A DNA stretch of 64,000 nucleotides from an uncultured Pelagibacteraceae bacterium (GCA_902565935.1 CACFGT010000002.1:1-64000); one strand, 5' to 3'; numbered from the stretch's first letter, positions 46,243 to 56,208 are shown. Translations and numbers: made by a program. Notes: generated by a model not told the origin, from the sequence alone.

Positions 46243-47529
46243 ATGAAAAAACAATATTTCATAAATGCAAACATAATTGACCCTCATAACTCTATTAATG
46301 AAACTGGAGGTTTGATTATAAGTGAAGAAGGTACAATTGAAGCTGTAGGAAAAAAAGTTAATACTAATAATTTACCAAGTAGAGAAAAGCCTATTGACTT
46401 GAAAGGAAAATATATTTTTCCAGGATTAGTAGATATGAGAGTCTTTGTTGGTGAACCTGGTTATGAATATAAAGAAAATTTTAGAACTTTAAGTAATGCA
46501 GCGCTATCAGGTGGAGTAACATCAGTAGTTACAATGCCTAATACGGATCCTGTAATTGATAATGTATCGATTGTAGATTTTTTAAAAAGAAGAGGAAGAG
46601 ATAAGTCAAAAATAAATATTTTCCCATGTGCATCGCTAACTAAAAACACTGAGGGCGCAAACATGACTGAATTTGGTCTTTTACAAAATAAAGGAATAAT
46701 TGCATTCACAGACGGAATTAGAACAATTCAAAATCCTAGATTAATGTCAAGAATAATGAATGCAGCTAAAGATTTAGGATGTTTAATTATGCAGCATGCT
46801 GAAGATTATGAGCTTGCAAAGAATGGGATGATAAACTCTGGAATTATTGCCTCTCAATTAGGATTGTCAGGCATACCTGAAATTGCAGAAAGAATTTTAA
46901 TTGAAAGAGATTTAACTTTGTTAGAAAAAGTCAAATGTAGATATCATATATCTCAATTATCATCACAAAAATCAGTTGAAGTAATAAAATATAGAAAAGA
47001 AATTGTGAACTTTACTTCAGGAGTTTCTATTAATAATTTATCTTTGAATGAAAATGATATTGGTGATTTTAGAACTTTTTTAAAATTGTCTCCCCCTTTA
47101 AGGAGAGAAGAAGATAGGTTAGCTTTAGTTGAGGGATTAAAAAATGGTATCATTGAAGTTATTGTTTCAGATCATAAACCTGAAGATGAAGAGTCTAAAA
47201 GGTTAACATTTGCACAGGCGGCTACAGGAGCATCAGGAATAGAGACCCTTTTATCTTTAAGCTTAGAATTATATCACAATGGATCGCTCAAACTTGAGAC
47301 AATTATAAGAGCCTTGACTTCGAATCCAGCAAAAATATTAAAAATAGATAAAGGAAATCTCTCAGTTGGTAATGATGCAGATCTTTGCATAGTTGATATT
47401 GATAAACCTTGGATTGTAAAGAAAGAAAAATTAATATCAAAATCTAAAAATACATCAATAGAGGATAAAAAACTTCAAGGCAAAGTTATGAATACATTTG
47501 TAAAAGGAAAAGAATTATTTAAGCTATAG
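46243..47529 (+). CDS. pyrC: Dihydroorotase-like protein lacking the HxH metal motif (probable non-catalytic PyrC')
   Basis: The 428-residue amidohydrolase-fold protein aligns with PyrC along its length (FPGLVDM, MPNTDPVIDN, QHAEDYELA, YHISQLSS, VSDHKPEDEESKRL). The conserved DxHxHxREPG block reads DMRVFVGEPG, so both metal-binding histidines are replaced (R66 and F68) and the substrate Arg is G70. Some downstream His and Asp ligands persist. The likely role is structural, in a complex with PyrB, as reported for other bacteria. An active dihydroorotase would then have to be elsewhere. Confidence 0.88.
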   Translation: MKKQYFINANIIDPHNSINETGGLIISEEGTIEAVGKKVNTNNLPSREKPIDLKGKYIFPGLVDMRVFVGEPGYEYKENFRTLSNAALSGGVTSVVTMPNTDPVIDNVSIVDFLKRRGRDKSKINIFPCASLTKNTEGANMTEFGLLQNKGIIAFTDGIRTIQNPRLMSRIMNAAKDLGCLIMQHAEDYELAKNGMINSGIIASQLGLSGIPEIAERILIERDLTLLEKVKCRYHISQLSSQKSVEVIKYRKEIVNFTSGVSINNLSLNENDIGDFRTFLKLSPPLRREEDRLALVEGLKNGIIEVIVSDHKPEDEESKRLTFAQAATGASGIETLLSLSLELYHNGSLKLETIIRALTSNPAKILKIDKGNLSVGNDADLCIVDIDKPWIVKKEKLISKSKNTSIEDKKLQGKVMNTFVKGKELFKL

Positions 47530-47530
47530 A

Positions 47531-48109
47531 ATGGATATTTTTTTAATAGGTATAATTTCTTACCTCATGGGCTCCATACCATTTGGCTTCATACTTACAA
47601 AAATCTTTTTAAAAAAAGATATTAGAGAAATTGGTTCAGGTAACATCGGAGCCACTAACGCTCTCCGAACTGGAAATAAAACAATAGGATATTCAACATT
47701 AGTGCTTGATATTTTGAAAGCTGTAATTCCAGTCATTTATGTAAAAATTTTTTATCAAGATTTTTTATATATTGCCTCTCTGTGTGCTTTTTTAGGTCAT
47801 GTTTTTCCAATTTGGTTAAAATTTAAAGGTGGAAAAGGTGTTGCAACTTATGTTGGAATTTTATTTGCCATAAATATCTATTTTGGAATTATCTTTGCTA
47901 TTTCTTGGTTTATAACTTTTTTCGTTTCTAAGTATTCCTCGTTATCATCTTTGGTGGGTGCAGTTTCTATACCAATATATTCATTGATTTTAAGTCAATT
48001 TGATCAAGGAATTTTTTTCACGATTATGTTCGTCTTGATTTTTTTTACTCATAGAGAAAATATTAAAAGATTGAAAAATAAAGAAGAAACAAAGACAAAA
48101 ATTTATTAA
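47531..48109 (+). CDS. plsY: Glycerol-3-phosphate acyltransferase PlsY
   Basis: PlsY acylates glycerol-3-phosphate with acyl-phosphate (from PlsX), starting phospholipid synthesis. The 192-residue inner-membrane protein has about five helices and the three family motifs: YLMGSIPFGFILT, IGSGNIGATNALRTG and GHVFPIWLKFKGGKGVATYVG. It is 1 nt downstream of pyrC. The dprA gene that often follows it is absent. Confidence 0.95.
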   Translation: MDIFLIGIISYLMGSIPFGFILTKIFLKKDIREIGSGNIGATNALRTGNKTIGYSTLVLDILKAVIPVIYVKIFYQDFLYIASLCAFLGHVFPIWLKFKGGKGVATYVGILFAINIYFGIIFAISWFITFFVSKYSSLSSLVGAVSIPIYSLILSQFDQGIFFTIMFVLIFFTHRENIKRLKNKEETKTKIY

Positions 48110-48145
48110 ATTGACTATCTAAGTGATTTAAGTAGTTTGTAGTTT

Positions 48146-50731
48146 ATGAATTTAGTCATTGTAGAAAGTCCTGCTAAAGCTAAAACAATAAATAAGTATT
48201 TGGGTGATGATTACAAAGTTCTAGCAAGTTATGGTCATATAAGAGACTTACCTTCTAAAAATGGTTCAGTTGATCCAGACCAAGATTTTAAAATGGAATG
48301 GGAAGTTGACAGTTTTTCAAAAAAATATCTTAAAGAAATTACTGATGCAGCAAAAGATTCGTCTAAAATTATATTAGCTACCGACCCTGACCGTGAAGGT
48401 GAAGCTATTGCCTGGCATGTAAAAGAATATTTAAATGAAAAAAAACTTTTAAAAGATAAAGAAATTGAAAGAGTTGTATTTAATGAGATAACTAAAAAAG
48501 CTGTAATACAGGGAATTGAAAATCCAAGACAAATTGAACCTCATCTAGTTGATGCTTATATGGCTAGAAGAGCTTTAGATTACTTGGTTGGTTTTAATAT
48601 TTCACCAATACTTTGGACAAAACTACCCGGCTCAAAATCTGCAGGAAGAGTTCAGTCTGTTGCTTTAAAATTAATTACTGAGAGAGAACATGAAATTGAG
48701 GGATTTAAACCAGAAGAATTTTGGACTTTAAGTATAAACTTTATAGATCAAAATAATCAAAAAATTACCGCAAGTATTAGTCAATTAGATAATAATAAAA
48801 TTGAAAAATTTTCATTTAGAAATAAAGAAGAAATAAACAAAGCTATAGAGAGTATAAATAAAAAAAAATTTAATATTACAGATATTTCAAGCAAAGTTGT
48901 TAATCGAAATCCATCTGGACCATTCACTACATCTACTCTTCAACAAACCGCATCAAGTAGATTAGGTTTCGGCGCATCTAGAACAATGCAAATAGCACAA
49001 AAACTTTATCAAGGAATAGAGATAGAGGGTGAAACAATTGGCTTGATTACTTATATGAGAACAGATGGAACTAATTTATCAAAAGATGCAGTGTCAGCTT
49101 TTAGAGATTATATCCAAAAAGAAATTGGTAATGAATACTTGCCTAAAAATGCTTTAAATTATTCTGGTAAAAAAGCTAAGAATGCTCAGGAAGCTCATGA
49201 AGCAATTAGACCTACAGATATAATCAGAACACCCCAGAGTGTTAAGAAATATTTAAGTACAGATCAAAATAAACTATATGATCTTATATGGAGTAGAGCT
49301 TTATCTTCTCAAATGGAGTCAGCCAAATTTGACAGGAACACTATTACTATAACTTCTGGAAATAATGACACTATTTGTAAAGCTAGTGGATCAGTAATGA
49401 AATTTGATGGATTTTTAAAGATTTATAACAATCAAAGTAAAGATGATGATGAAAATATTTTACCATCTATGTCTAAAGGACCAATTAATATCGAGGCATT
49501 AATAGATGAACAACACTATACACAACCACCTCCAAGATACTCTGAGGCTAGCTTAGTTAAAAAACTTGAGGAACTTGGTATTGGAAGACCATCTACTTAT
49601 GCAAGCATCATTTCTACTATTGCTAACAGAGGTTATGCGGAAATATTAAATAAAAGATTTTTTCCTACTGACAGAGGAAAATTAATTTCTGCCTTTTTAG
49701 AAAAATTGTTCTCAAAATATGTGGATTATAACTTTACAGCAGGATTAGAAGATCAACTTGATGAAATCACCACTGGAAAAGAAAGTTGGATTAAAGTTTT
49801 GGAGCTTTTCTGGAAAGACTTTAATAATAATGTATCAGAGGTAAAAGAAAAAAGGACTAGAGAAGTCTTAGATTTACTCAATGATAGTTTGGGTGAATTG
49901 ATTTTTGATAAAGATAATGAAGGAAATGTTGTTAGAAAGTGTCAATTATGCAATTCTGGAACATTAAGTTTAAAAAATAGCTTCAGAGGTGGTGCTTTTA
50001 TAGGATGCTCAAATTACCCTGAATGTAAGTTTACACGACCATTATCTAAGGCAAAAGCTGCAGCTCAAGCACAATTAGCAGAACCAAAATTAATTGGAAA
50101 ACACGAAAATGGAAATGAAATTTATTTAAAAAATGGAAGGTTTGGCCCGTATCTTCAGTATGAGAAAATTCTTTCTGATGTTGAACTTGAGAAGACTACT
50201 AAAAAAAAGAAAAAAACTAAAAAATCAAAATCAGATGTAAATGAACTCTTAAAAAATGTTTCAATACCTAAGGGTTTAGATCTAGAAAGTATTAATTTAG
50301 AAAAAGCTCAATTCTTATGTTCACTACCTAAATCACTTGGGATAAATCCTGACAATCAAAAAGAAATTACATTAAACACTGGAAGATTCGGCCCTTATCT
50401 AAAATGTGAAAATAAATCTGCAAGAATAGAAAATATAGAGGACATATTTTCTATAGGTTTGAATAGAGCAATAACACTAATAGCTGAAGCAAAACCTGGT
50501 CGAATGTCTTCATCAATGATAAAAGATTTAGGGGAGCATCCTGAAGATAAAAAACCTGTTAGAGTTATGAAAGGTCAATACGGTCCTTATATTAAGTACA
50601 AATCACTCAATGCAACAATACCTGAAGAGAAAGATCCTGCAGAATTAACGATGGAAGAAGCTTTAATATTGATTGAGAAAAGAAAAGAATACGATAAAAC
50701 TAAAAAATCAAAAAAAAGGAAATTGAAATGA
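48146..50731 (+). CDS. topA: DNA topoisomerase I
   Basis: TopA relaxes negative supercoils. The 861-residue product has the Toprim domain (NLVIVESPAKAKTINKYLG, TDPDREGEAIAWHV) and the active-site Tyr Y303 in GLITYMRTDGT. One zinc-finger module (CQLCNSGTLSLKN, GCSNYPECKF) follows. The C-terminus has three short topoisomerase C-terminal repeats with GRFGPYLQ, GRFGPYLK and GQYGPYIK, and ends in a Lys-rich tail. It overlaps ridA by 4 nt. Confidence 0.97.
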   Translation: MNLVIVESPAKAKTINKYLGDDYKVLASYGHIRDLPSKNGSVDPDQDFKMEWEVDSFSKKYLKEITDAAKDSSKIILATDPDREGEAIAWHVKEYLNEKKLLKDKEIERVVFNEITKKAVIQGIENPRQIEPHLVDAYMARRALDYLVGFNISPILWTKLPGSKSAGRVQSVALKLITEREHEIEGFKPEEFWTLSINFIDQNNQKITASISQLDNNKIEKFSFRNKEEINKAIESINKKKFNITDISSKVVNRNPSGPFTTSTLQQTASSRLGFGASRTMQIAQKLYQGIEIEGETIGLITYMRTDGTNLSKDAVSAFRDYIQKEIGNEYLPKNALNYSGKKAKNAQEAHEAIRPTDIIRTPQSVKKYLSTDQNKLYDLIWSRALSSQMESAKFDRNTITITSGNNDTICKASGSVMKFDGFLKIYNNQSKDDDENILPSMSKGPINIEALIDEQHYTQPPPRYSEASLVKKLEELGIGRPSTYASIISTIANRGYAEILNKRFFPTDRGKLISAFLEKLFSKYVDYNFTAGLEDQLDEITTGKESWIKVLELFWKDFNNNVSEVKEKRTREVLDLLNDSLGELIFDKDNEGNVVRKCQLCNSGTLSLKNSFRGGAFIGCSNYPECKFTRPLSKAKAAAQAQLAEPKLIGKHENGNEIYLKNGRFGPYLQYEKILSDVELEKTTKKKKKTKKSKSDVNELLKNVSIPKGLDLESINLEKAQFLCSLPKSLGINPDNQKEITLNTGRFGPYLKCENKSARIENIEDIFSIGLNRAITLIAEAKPGRMSSSMIKDLGEHPEDKKPVRVMKGQYGPYIKYKSLNATIPEEKDPAELTMEEALILIEKRKEYDKTKKSKKRKLK

Positions 50732-51189
50732 GTTATGATGATAAAATTACTGAACTTAAAATAAGACTTCCTGAAGCTAAATCTCCAGTTGGCAATTATG
50801 TTGCAACTAAAGTTTCAGGTAAAATGTTATTTATATCAGGACAAATTTCTATTGACGAAAATGGTCAGCTAATAAAAGGAAAAGTTGGAAAAGAATTAAA
50901 TACTGAAGCAGGTTATAATGCTGCTAAAAGATGTGCATTGAGTATTATCGCTCAAGTAAAAAAAGCTTGTGATGATGATTTGTCGAAGATCAAATCATGT
51001 GTGAAATTAACTGGTTTTGTTAATTCAACTGATGACTTTACTGATCAACCAAAAGTAATAAATGGTGCATCTGACCTAATAGCATCAATCTTTGGTGATG
51101 CTGGTATGCATACTAGAGCAGCTGTTAGTACTAATAGTTTACCATTAGGTGTTTCAGTAGAAGTTGACGCAATATTTGAGTTAAATTGA
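50728..51189 (+). CDS. RidA/YjgF family protein
   Basis: The family includes enamine/imine deaminases that protect PLP enzymes. The 153-residue product has LFISGQISID, GYNAAKRCALSIIAQVKKAC and CVKLTGFVNSTDDF, and ends TRAAVSTNSLPLGVSVEVDAIFE. This is the longer YjgF subgroup with a ThxA-like ending. The Arg of the canonical RidA active site maps to TRAAVS. Cotranslation with topA (ATGA overlap) is positional, not functional. Confidence 0.88.
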   Translation: MSYDDKITELKIRLPEAKSPVGNYVATKVSGKMLFISGQISIDENGQLIKGKVGKELNTEAGYNAAKRCALSIIAQVKKACDDDLSKIKSCVKLTGFVNSTDDFTDQPKVINGASDLIASIFGDAGMHTRAAVSTNSLPLGVSVEVDAIFELN

Positions 51190-51193
51190 AATC

Positions 51194-52492
51194 TTATCTA
51201 CCAACACTAAAATATTTTAAACCTTGTTCTTTCATCTTTTCAGAGGAATAAATATTTCTCATATCATATATAATAAATTTCTTTTTTTTAACTAAACTCT
51301 TAAAGTTTATTGATTTGAAATCATTCCATTCAGTATGAATTATAACTAGATCTGAATCTTCAATTGTTTTTTTAATTGAATTTTCAAATGTTACGTTTTT
51401 ATTTTTTGATAATTCTTTTTTGAACCCAGTAGGATCATAATATTTAATTATTGCACCTTTTTTGGATAACGATGGTATCATAATTAAGCTTGATGAGTCC
51501 CTCATATCATCCGTATTAGCTTTAAAAGTAACACCTAAAAAAGATATCCTCTTATTCTTAATATTATTATTTAAAATTTTATGTATTCTTTTTAACAAAA
51601 CATTTGATCTATTTTCGTTAGATTTAATCACTGATTTTATTACTGAAAGATTTGATTTAAATTTATCAGCTGTTGAAATTATTGCTTTTGTATCTTTTGG
51701 AAAGCAAGATCCACCATATGCTGGGCCGGCTCTTAGAAATCGACTCCCTATTCTTTTATCTAAACCCATACCGATAGATATATCTTCAACATTTATGCCT
51801 GTTTTTTCACACAAATTTGCAATTTCATTTATAAATGTAATTTTTGTAGCTAAGAAAGCATTTGAAGCATATTTTATTAACTCTGCTGCTCGTCTAGATG
51901 TATTTAAATATTGTGCTCCTTTTGAGATTAAAGGACTATATAAATTTCTTAAAATACGATTTGTTTTTTTATCATTAGATCCAACAACTATTCTATCAGG
52001 AAAAGTAAAATCTCTTATAGCCTCTCCTTCTCTTAAAAATTCTGGGTTAGAGACAACTGAAAATTTTTTTTTAGAATTTTTTTTTGAAATAATTTTTTCA
52101 ATTTCATCACCGGTAGTGACTGGAACTGTTGATTTAGTTATGATTATTTTAAATTTTTTTATTGAGGAACTTATTTCTTTTGCAACATTATAAATTTGAC
52201 TTAAATCAGCTGAACTTCCGCCTTTTTTAGTTGGTGTACCTACACAAATAAATATAATATCAGACTCATTAACAGATTTTTTCAAATTTGTTGAAAATGA
52301 TAATCTTTTATTTTTGAAATTCTTTACTACTAATTCTGATAAACCAGGTTCATAAATAGGTATTTTACCCTTTTGAAGTAAATCAATTTTGTTTTTATCT
52401 TTATCTACACATATCACGTCATTTCCTAAATCTGAAAAACAAACACCACTTACTAAACCGACATATCCTGTACCTATCATGCAGAGTTTCAT
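51194..52492 (-). CDS. ugd: UDP-glucose 6-dehydrogenase
   Basis: Ugd oxidises UDP-glucose to UDP-glucuronate for surface polymers. The 432-residue product has LCMIGTGYVGLVSGVCFSDLG (NAD loop), STVPVTTGDEI, NPEFLREGEAI, and the catalytic Cys C263 in AYGGSCFPKDTKA. It forms a two-gene operon with galU (4-nt overlap), which makes its substrate. Confidence 0.96.
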   Translation of the reverse strand: MKLCMIGTGYVGLVSGVCFSDLGNDVICVDKDKNKIDLLQKGKIPIYEPGLSELVVKNFKNKRLSFSTNLKKSVNESDIIFICVGTPTKKGGSSADLSQIYNVAKEISSSIKKFKIIITKSTVPVTTGDEIEKIISKKNSKKKFSVVSNPEFLREGEAIRDFTFPDRIVVGSNDKKTNRILRNLYSPLISKGAQYLNTSRRAAELIKYASNAFLATKITFINEIANLCEKTGINVEDISIGMGLDKRIGSRFLRAGPAYGGSCFPKDTKAIISTADKFKSNLSVIKSVIKSNENRSNVLLKRIHKILNNNIKNKRISFLGVTFKANTDDMRDSSSLIMIPSLSKKGAIIKYYDPTGFKKELSKNKNVTFENSIKKTIEDSDLVIIHTEWNDFKSINFKSLVKKKKFIIYDMRNIYSSEKMKEQGLKYFSVGR

Positions 52493-53304
52493 AATTTAGA
52501 TATCTCCAAGCTTGATTTTATATAACCACTCATACTTCCACAATCTAGATACTTTCCAGAAAAATTGTGAGCTATAAACTTTTCATCTTCATTAATCAAA
52601 GATTGAATTGCGTCAGTAATATGTATTTCACCACCTTTACCCGGTTTTAGTTTTGATAGTTTAGAGAAAATTTTTCTTGGTAGTATATATCTACCTATAA
52701 CTGCTCTATTAGATGGAGCATTCTTAATAGTAGGTTTCTCAACCACTCCTTTAATCATATAATTATTCTTATTTATTTTTTTTGATAATCTGTAAATTCC
52801 CCATCTTGAAACATTATTTTTCCTTACATTCATGCTTGCCATTACAGAGGAATTATATCTTTTATGTAGAGCAATCATTGACCTTGAACAATTTTTTTTA
52901 ATAATCAAATCATCTGGTAATAACATTAAAAAAAACTTATCTTTAATATATTTTTTTGTTTTCAATACCGCATCACCAGTTCCTAAAGGCTTATTTTGAT
53001 ATACAAACCTAATCATTTTCTTAAATTTAAGTATTTTTTTATATTCTTGTAAAACTCTTTTGTCTTTTTTCTTTTTTATAATCTTTTTATAAAATTTATC
53101 GTTGTAAAAATAATCTTTAATCATTTTTTTTTTATCAGATATAATAAAAATAATTTCTCTAATACCTGCCTGGACACATTCATCAAGGATATATTCAATT
53201 CCAGGTTTACCATTGATAGGCAAAAGTTCTTTTGCAAATACACTTGTTAAAGGCAATAAACGAGTACCAAGTCCTGCTAAAGGAATTATTGCTTGTTTAA
53301 TCAT
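52489..53304 (-). CDS. galU: UTP-glucose-1-phosphate uridylyltransferase
   Basis: GalU makes UDP-glucose from UTP and glucose-1-phosphate. The 271-residue product has AIIPLAGLGTRLLPLTSVFAKELLPI, the PGIEYILDECVQAGI block, MLLPDDLII, and VEKPTIKNAPSNRAVIGRYIL. It competes with RfbF (30601-31371) for glucose-1-phosphate. It is divergent from panC. Confidence 0.95.
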   Translation of the reverse strand: MIKQAIIPLAGLGTRLLPLTSVFAKELLPINGKPGIEYILDECVQAGIREIIFIISDKKKMIKDYFYNDKFYKKIIKKKKDKRVLQEYKKILKFKKMIRFVYQNKPLGTGDAVLKTKKYIKDKFFLMLLPDDLIIKKNCSRSMIALHKRYNSSVMASMNVRKNNVSRWGIYRLSKKINKNNYMIKGVVEKPTIKNAPSNRAVIGRYILPRKIFSKLSKLKPGKGGEIHITDAIQSLINEDEKFIAHNFSGKYLDCGSMSGYIKSSLEISKL

Positions 53305-53338
53305 TTAAATGTTTTACTTATTAAAATTATTTATACAA

Positions 53339-54151
53339 ATGAAAATTATATTAGATAAAGATGATTTAAATGAGGCATTATATAATGTCAAAAATTTAGG
53401 TTTTGTTCCAACTATGGGTAGTCTTCATAAAGGACATATTTCTCTTATCAAAAAATCCAAAAAAATATGCAATAAAACAATTGTAAGTATTTTTATAAAT
53501 CCAACCCAGTTTAATAAAAAAGCTGATTTCTTTAAATACCCCAGAAATTTTAAAAAAGATATTAAAATTTTAAAAAAACTTAATGTAAACTTTGTATTTA
53601 TTCCTAATAAAGAGCAAGTTTATAATTCAAAAAAAACAAAGAAAATAAAGCTATTAAAAAGCCAAAAAATATTATGTGCAAAATACAGAAAGGGACACTT
53701 CGAGGGTGTGATTGATGTTATGGATAGATTAACAAAAATTATAAAACCAAAAAAAATTTTTATGGGCGAAAAGGACTTTCAACAATTATATTTAGTTAAA
53801 AAATATATTGAAAAAAAATATGATAGTAAAATTATTCCATGTAAAACCATAAGAGATAATAATTCGATTGCATTTTCATCTAGAAATTTGAATATTAAAA
53901 AAAGCCAATTAATTAAAGCTGCTAAATTAACAAAAGAATTAATTAATTTTAAAAAAAGTTTAAAAATAAAAAAAAAGATTGTAAAAAATATTAATCAAAA
54001 AAAAAAGGAGTTAAGTCAAAAATATAAAGTCAAAATTGAATATTTAGAATTAAGAAATAAAATGAACCTAGTTAAATCAAATAGTATAAATAATTCTAAT
54101 TTATTTTTTGCTTATTATGTAAATAATATAAGATTAATTGATAACGTTTAA
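53339..54151 (+). CDS. panC: Pantothenate synthetase
   Basis: PanC joins pantoate and beta-alanine using ATP. The product has LGFVPTMGSLHKGHISLIK (HIGH-like ATP motif), NPTQFNKKADFFKYPR, GHFEGVIDVMDRL, GEKDFQQLYLVKKYI and FSSRNLNI. The ATG at 53339 matches the family N-terminus; an ATG at 53309 would add ten residues. The C-terminus is very Lys-rich and AT-biased. No panB is seen in the window. Confidence 0.93.
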   Translation: MKIILDKDDLNEALYNVKNLGFVPTMGSLHKGHISLIKKSKKICNKTIVSIFINPTQFNKKADFFKYPRNFKKDIKILKKLNVNFVFIPNKEQVYNSKKTKKIKLLKSQKILCAKYRKGHFEGVIDVMDRLTKIIKPKKIFMGEKDFQQLYLVKKYIEKKYDSKIIPCKTIRDNNSIAFSSRNLNIKKSQLIKAAKLTKELINFKKSLKIKKKIVKNINQKKKELSQKYKVKIEYLELRNKMNLVKSNSINNSNLFFAYYVNNIRLIDNV

Positions 54152-54154
54152 GCG

Positions 54155-55528
54155 CTACAAAAAATAAGCTCCAACACCTAAAAAAGAAACAAATCCAATA
54201 ACATCTGTTATTGTTGTAACAAAAACACTTGAAGCTATTGCCGGATCAATGTTCATTTTTTTTAATGTGACTGGAACTAAAATCCCAAAAAGGCCTGCTA
54301 CAATCATTGTTAAAACCATAGAAATAGAAATTATTAAAGACAATTGAATATCTTGAAACCATATTTGTACAATAAATGAACTTATGATTGCAAATATAAT
54401 TCCATTCAAAATTCCAATATTAAATTCTTTGAGTATATTTTGATTGAAATTATTTTTAGTTAAATCATTAGTAGCTAAGGTTCTAACTGTGACTGCTAAA
54501 GTTTGCATTCCTGCATTTCCACCCATTGAAGCAACAATTGGCATCAAAAAAGCTAACACTACCATTTGTTCAATTGTTGCTCCAAACAAACTTATACACC
54601 ATGTTGCTAGAAAAGCTGTGAATAAATTAAGAAGTAACCAATTAAATCTTCTTTTTGTTTTTGTTAACACTCCATCAGTAATTTCTTCGTCACCAACACC
54701 AGCTAATCTTAAAGTATCTTCCTCAGCTTCTTCTTTTAAAACTGTTAAAACATCATCTGAAGTAATCATACCAACTAGTTTATTAGTTTTATCAACCACA
54801 CATGCAGAGTTTAAACCGTAATTTTCGAATAAATTACCAACTTCCTCTTTATCCATGTCAACAGGAACTAAGAAAATTGTATCTTCCATAATCGATGACA
54901 TTTTAGTCTCTCTAGGAGTTCTTAAAACTTTAGATGAAGGAACCGTACCAACTGGTTTAAAGTTTTCATTTACAATAAAAATCTCTAAAAACTGTTCAGG
55001 TAAATCTTTATTTTCTCGCAAATAATCAATTGTCTGACCTACTGACCAATTACTTGGTATAGCAGTAAATTCTCTTTGCATGATTCTTGCTGCACTATCT
55101 TCTGGATAACTAAGACCTTCCAATAAAGCAAAACGGTCTTTGGGTGGTAAAGCCTCTAAAATTGAATTTTTATCTTTTTCTTCAACATTTTCTAGAATTG
55201 CAATTGCATCATCTGACTCGAGGTTTTTCAAAATTCTAACAATTGAATCTGATGATAAATATTTAATAATTTCTGTTTGCACTGACTCATTCAATTCAAC
55301 AAAAACCTCAGGATTAATCTTAAAATTATTCAATTTAAGTAAATTTTCACGATCACCCTGGCTTAGATGCTCAATAATATCTGCTGCATCTGCAGGATGC
55401 ATTTCACTAAAAGAATTTGTGATAAAATCTACATCATTATTTATGATTTTATCAGTAACTACTTTGATGTATTCTTTATTGAATTCAAAGTTGACTTTTT
55501 TATCTTTGATTTTTTTAATTAAAGTCAT
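54155..55528 (-). CDS. mgtE: Magnesium transporter MgtE
   Basis: MgtE is a Mg2+-gated channel. The 457-residue protein has an N-terminal helical domain (SFSEMHPADAADIIEHL), tandem CBS domains (about residues 135-260, including YGLNSACVVDKTNKLVGMITSDDVLTVL in parts), a plug helix, and five C-terminal membrane helices with the Mg-binding PIVASMGGNAGMQTLAV. It faces panC with a 3-nt gap. Confidence 0.95.
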   Translation of the reverse strand: MTLIKKIKDKKVNFEFNKEYIKVVTDKIINNDVDFITNSFSEMHPADAADIIEHLSQGDRENLLKLNNFKINPEVFVELNESVQTEIIKYLSSDSIVRILKNLESDDAIAILENVEEKDKNSILEALPPKDRFALLEGLSYPEDSAARIMQREFTAIPSNWSVGQTIDYLRENKDLPEQFLEIFIVNENFKPVGTVPSSKVLRTPRETKMSSIMEDTIFLVPVDMDKEEVGNLFENYGLNSACVVDKTNKLVGMITSDDVLTVLKEEAEEDTLRLAGVGDEEITDGVLTKTKRRFNWLLLNLFTAFLATWCISLFGATIEQMVVLAFLMPIVASMGGNAGMQTLAVTVRTLATNDLTKNNFNQNILKEFNIGILNGIIFAIISSFIVQIWFQDIQLSLIISISMVLTMIVAGLFGILVPVTLKKMNIDPAIASSVFVTTITDVIGFVSFLGVGAYFL

Positions 55529-55587
55529 AAATTTACCTATTTTCAGATGGATCTTTTAATACAAAATGAGAAGAATACAATTTTTAA

Positions 55588-56208
55588 ATGAATATAGAGA
55601 TTAAAAAGTCAGAAAAACCTGTAAAATACGAAAGTGCAATTCAATTTATGGAAAATAGATTGGTTGATTTAAGTAAAGAAAAGACAAATGAATTAATTTG
55701 GACTCTAGAACATAATGAGATTTATACAGCTGGCACAAGTTTTGATGAAAATGAAATTTTAGATAAAAAAATTAATGTAATAAAAACAAATCGAGGTGGA
55801 AAAATTACTTACCATGGACCAGGTCAATTAATTTGTTATTTTGTAATTGATTTAAAAAAAAGAAAAAGAGATATAAGAAAATTTATATCAGTCATAGAAA
55901 AAACAATCATAGATACAATCAAATTTTATAATATTGACACATTTCCTGATAAAAAGAATATTGGAATTTGGTACAATGATGGATCTGAGATAAAAAAAGT
56001 TGCTGCAATTGGAGTTAGAGTAAGTAAATGGATAGCTTATCATGGTTTCGCAATAAATATCAATAATGATCTCAATAAGTACAAATCTATAGTACCTTGT
56101 GGTATTAAAGATAAGGGAGTGATAAATCTAAATACTATTAAAAGTCAAGATTATAATGATTTAGAAAAAAAACTTATTGAAAATTTTATTATAAATCTAA
56201 AAAATTAA
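55588..56208 (+). CDS. lipB: Lipoyl(octanoyl) transferase
   Basis: LipB transfers octanoyl from ACP to lipoyl domains of 2-oxoacid dehydrogenases and GcvH. The 206-residue product has [20 protein letters not shown], the catalytic Lys K137 in [11 protein letters not shown], and the Cys C171 in [12 protein letters not shown]. It converges on rluC with a 20-nt overlap of coding ends, the longest in the window. Confidence 0.95.
   Translation: MNIEIKKSEKPVKYESAIQFMENRLVDLSKEKTNELIWTLEHNEIYTAGTSFDENEILDKKINVIKTNRGGKITYHGPGQLICYFVIDLKKRKRDIRKFISVIEKTIIDTIKFYNIDTFPDKKNIGIWYNDGSEIKKVAAIGVRVSKWIAYHGFAININNDLNKYKSIVPCGIKDKGVINLNTIKSQDYNDLEKKLIENFIINLKN

Noticed and set aside
51462-52193. 243-codon open frame on the plus strand opposite ugd
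   Set aside because: It is an antisense shadow; the minus-strand frame encodes complete Ugd with its catalytic Cys.
54444-54821. 125-codon plus-strand frame opposite mgtE
   Set aside because: It mirrors the MgtE coding region; no recognisable domain or start signal.
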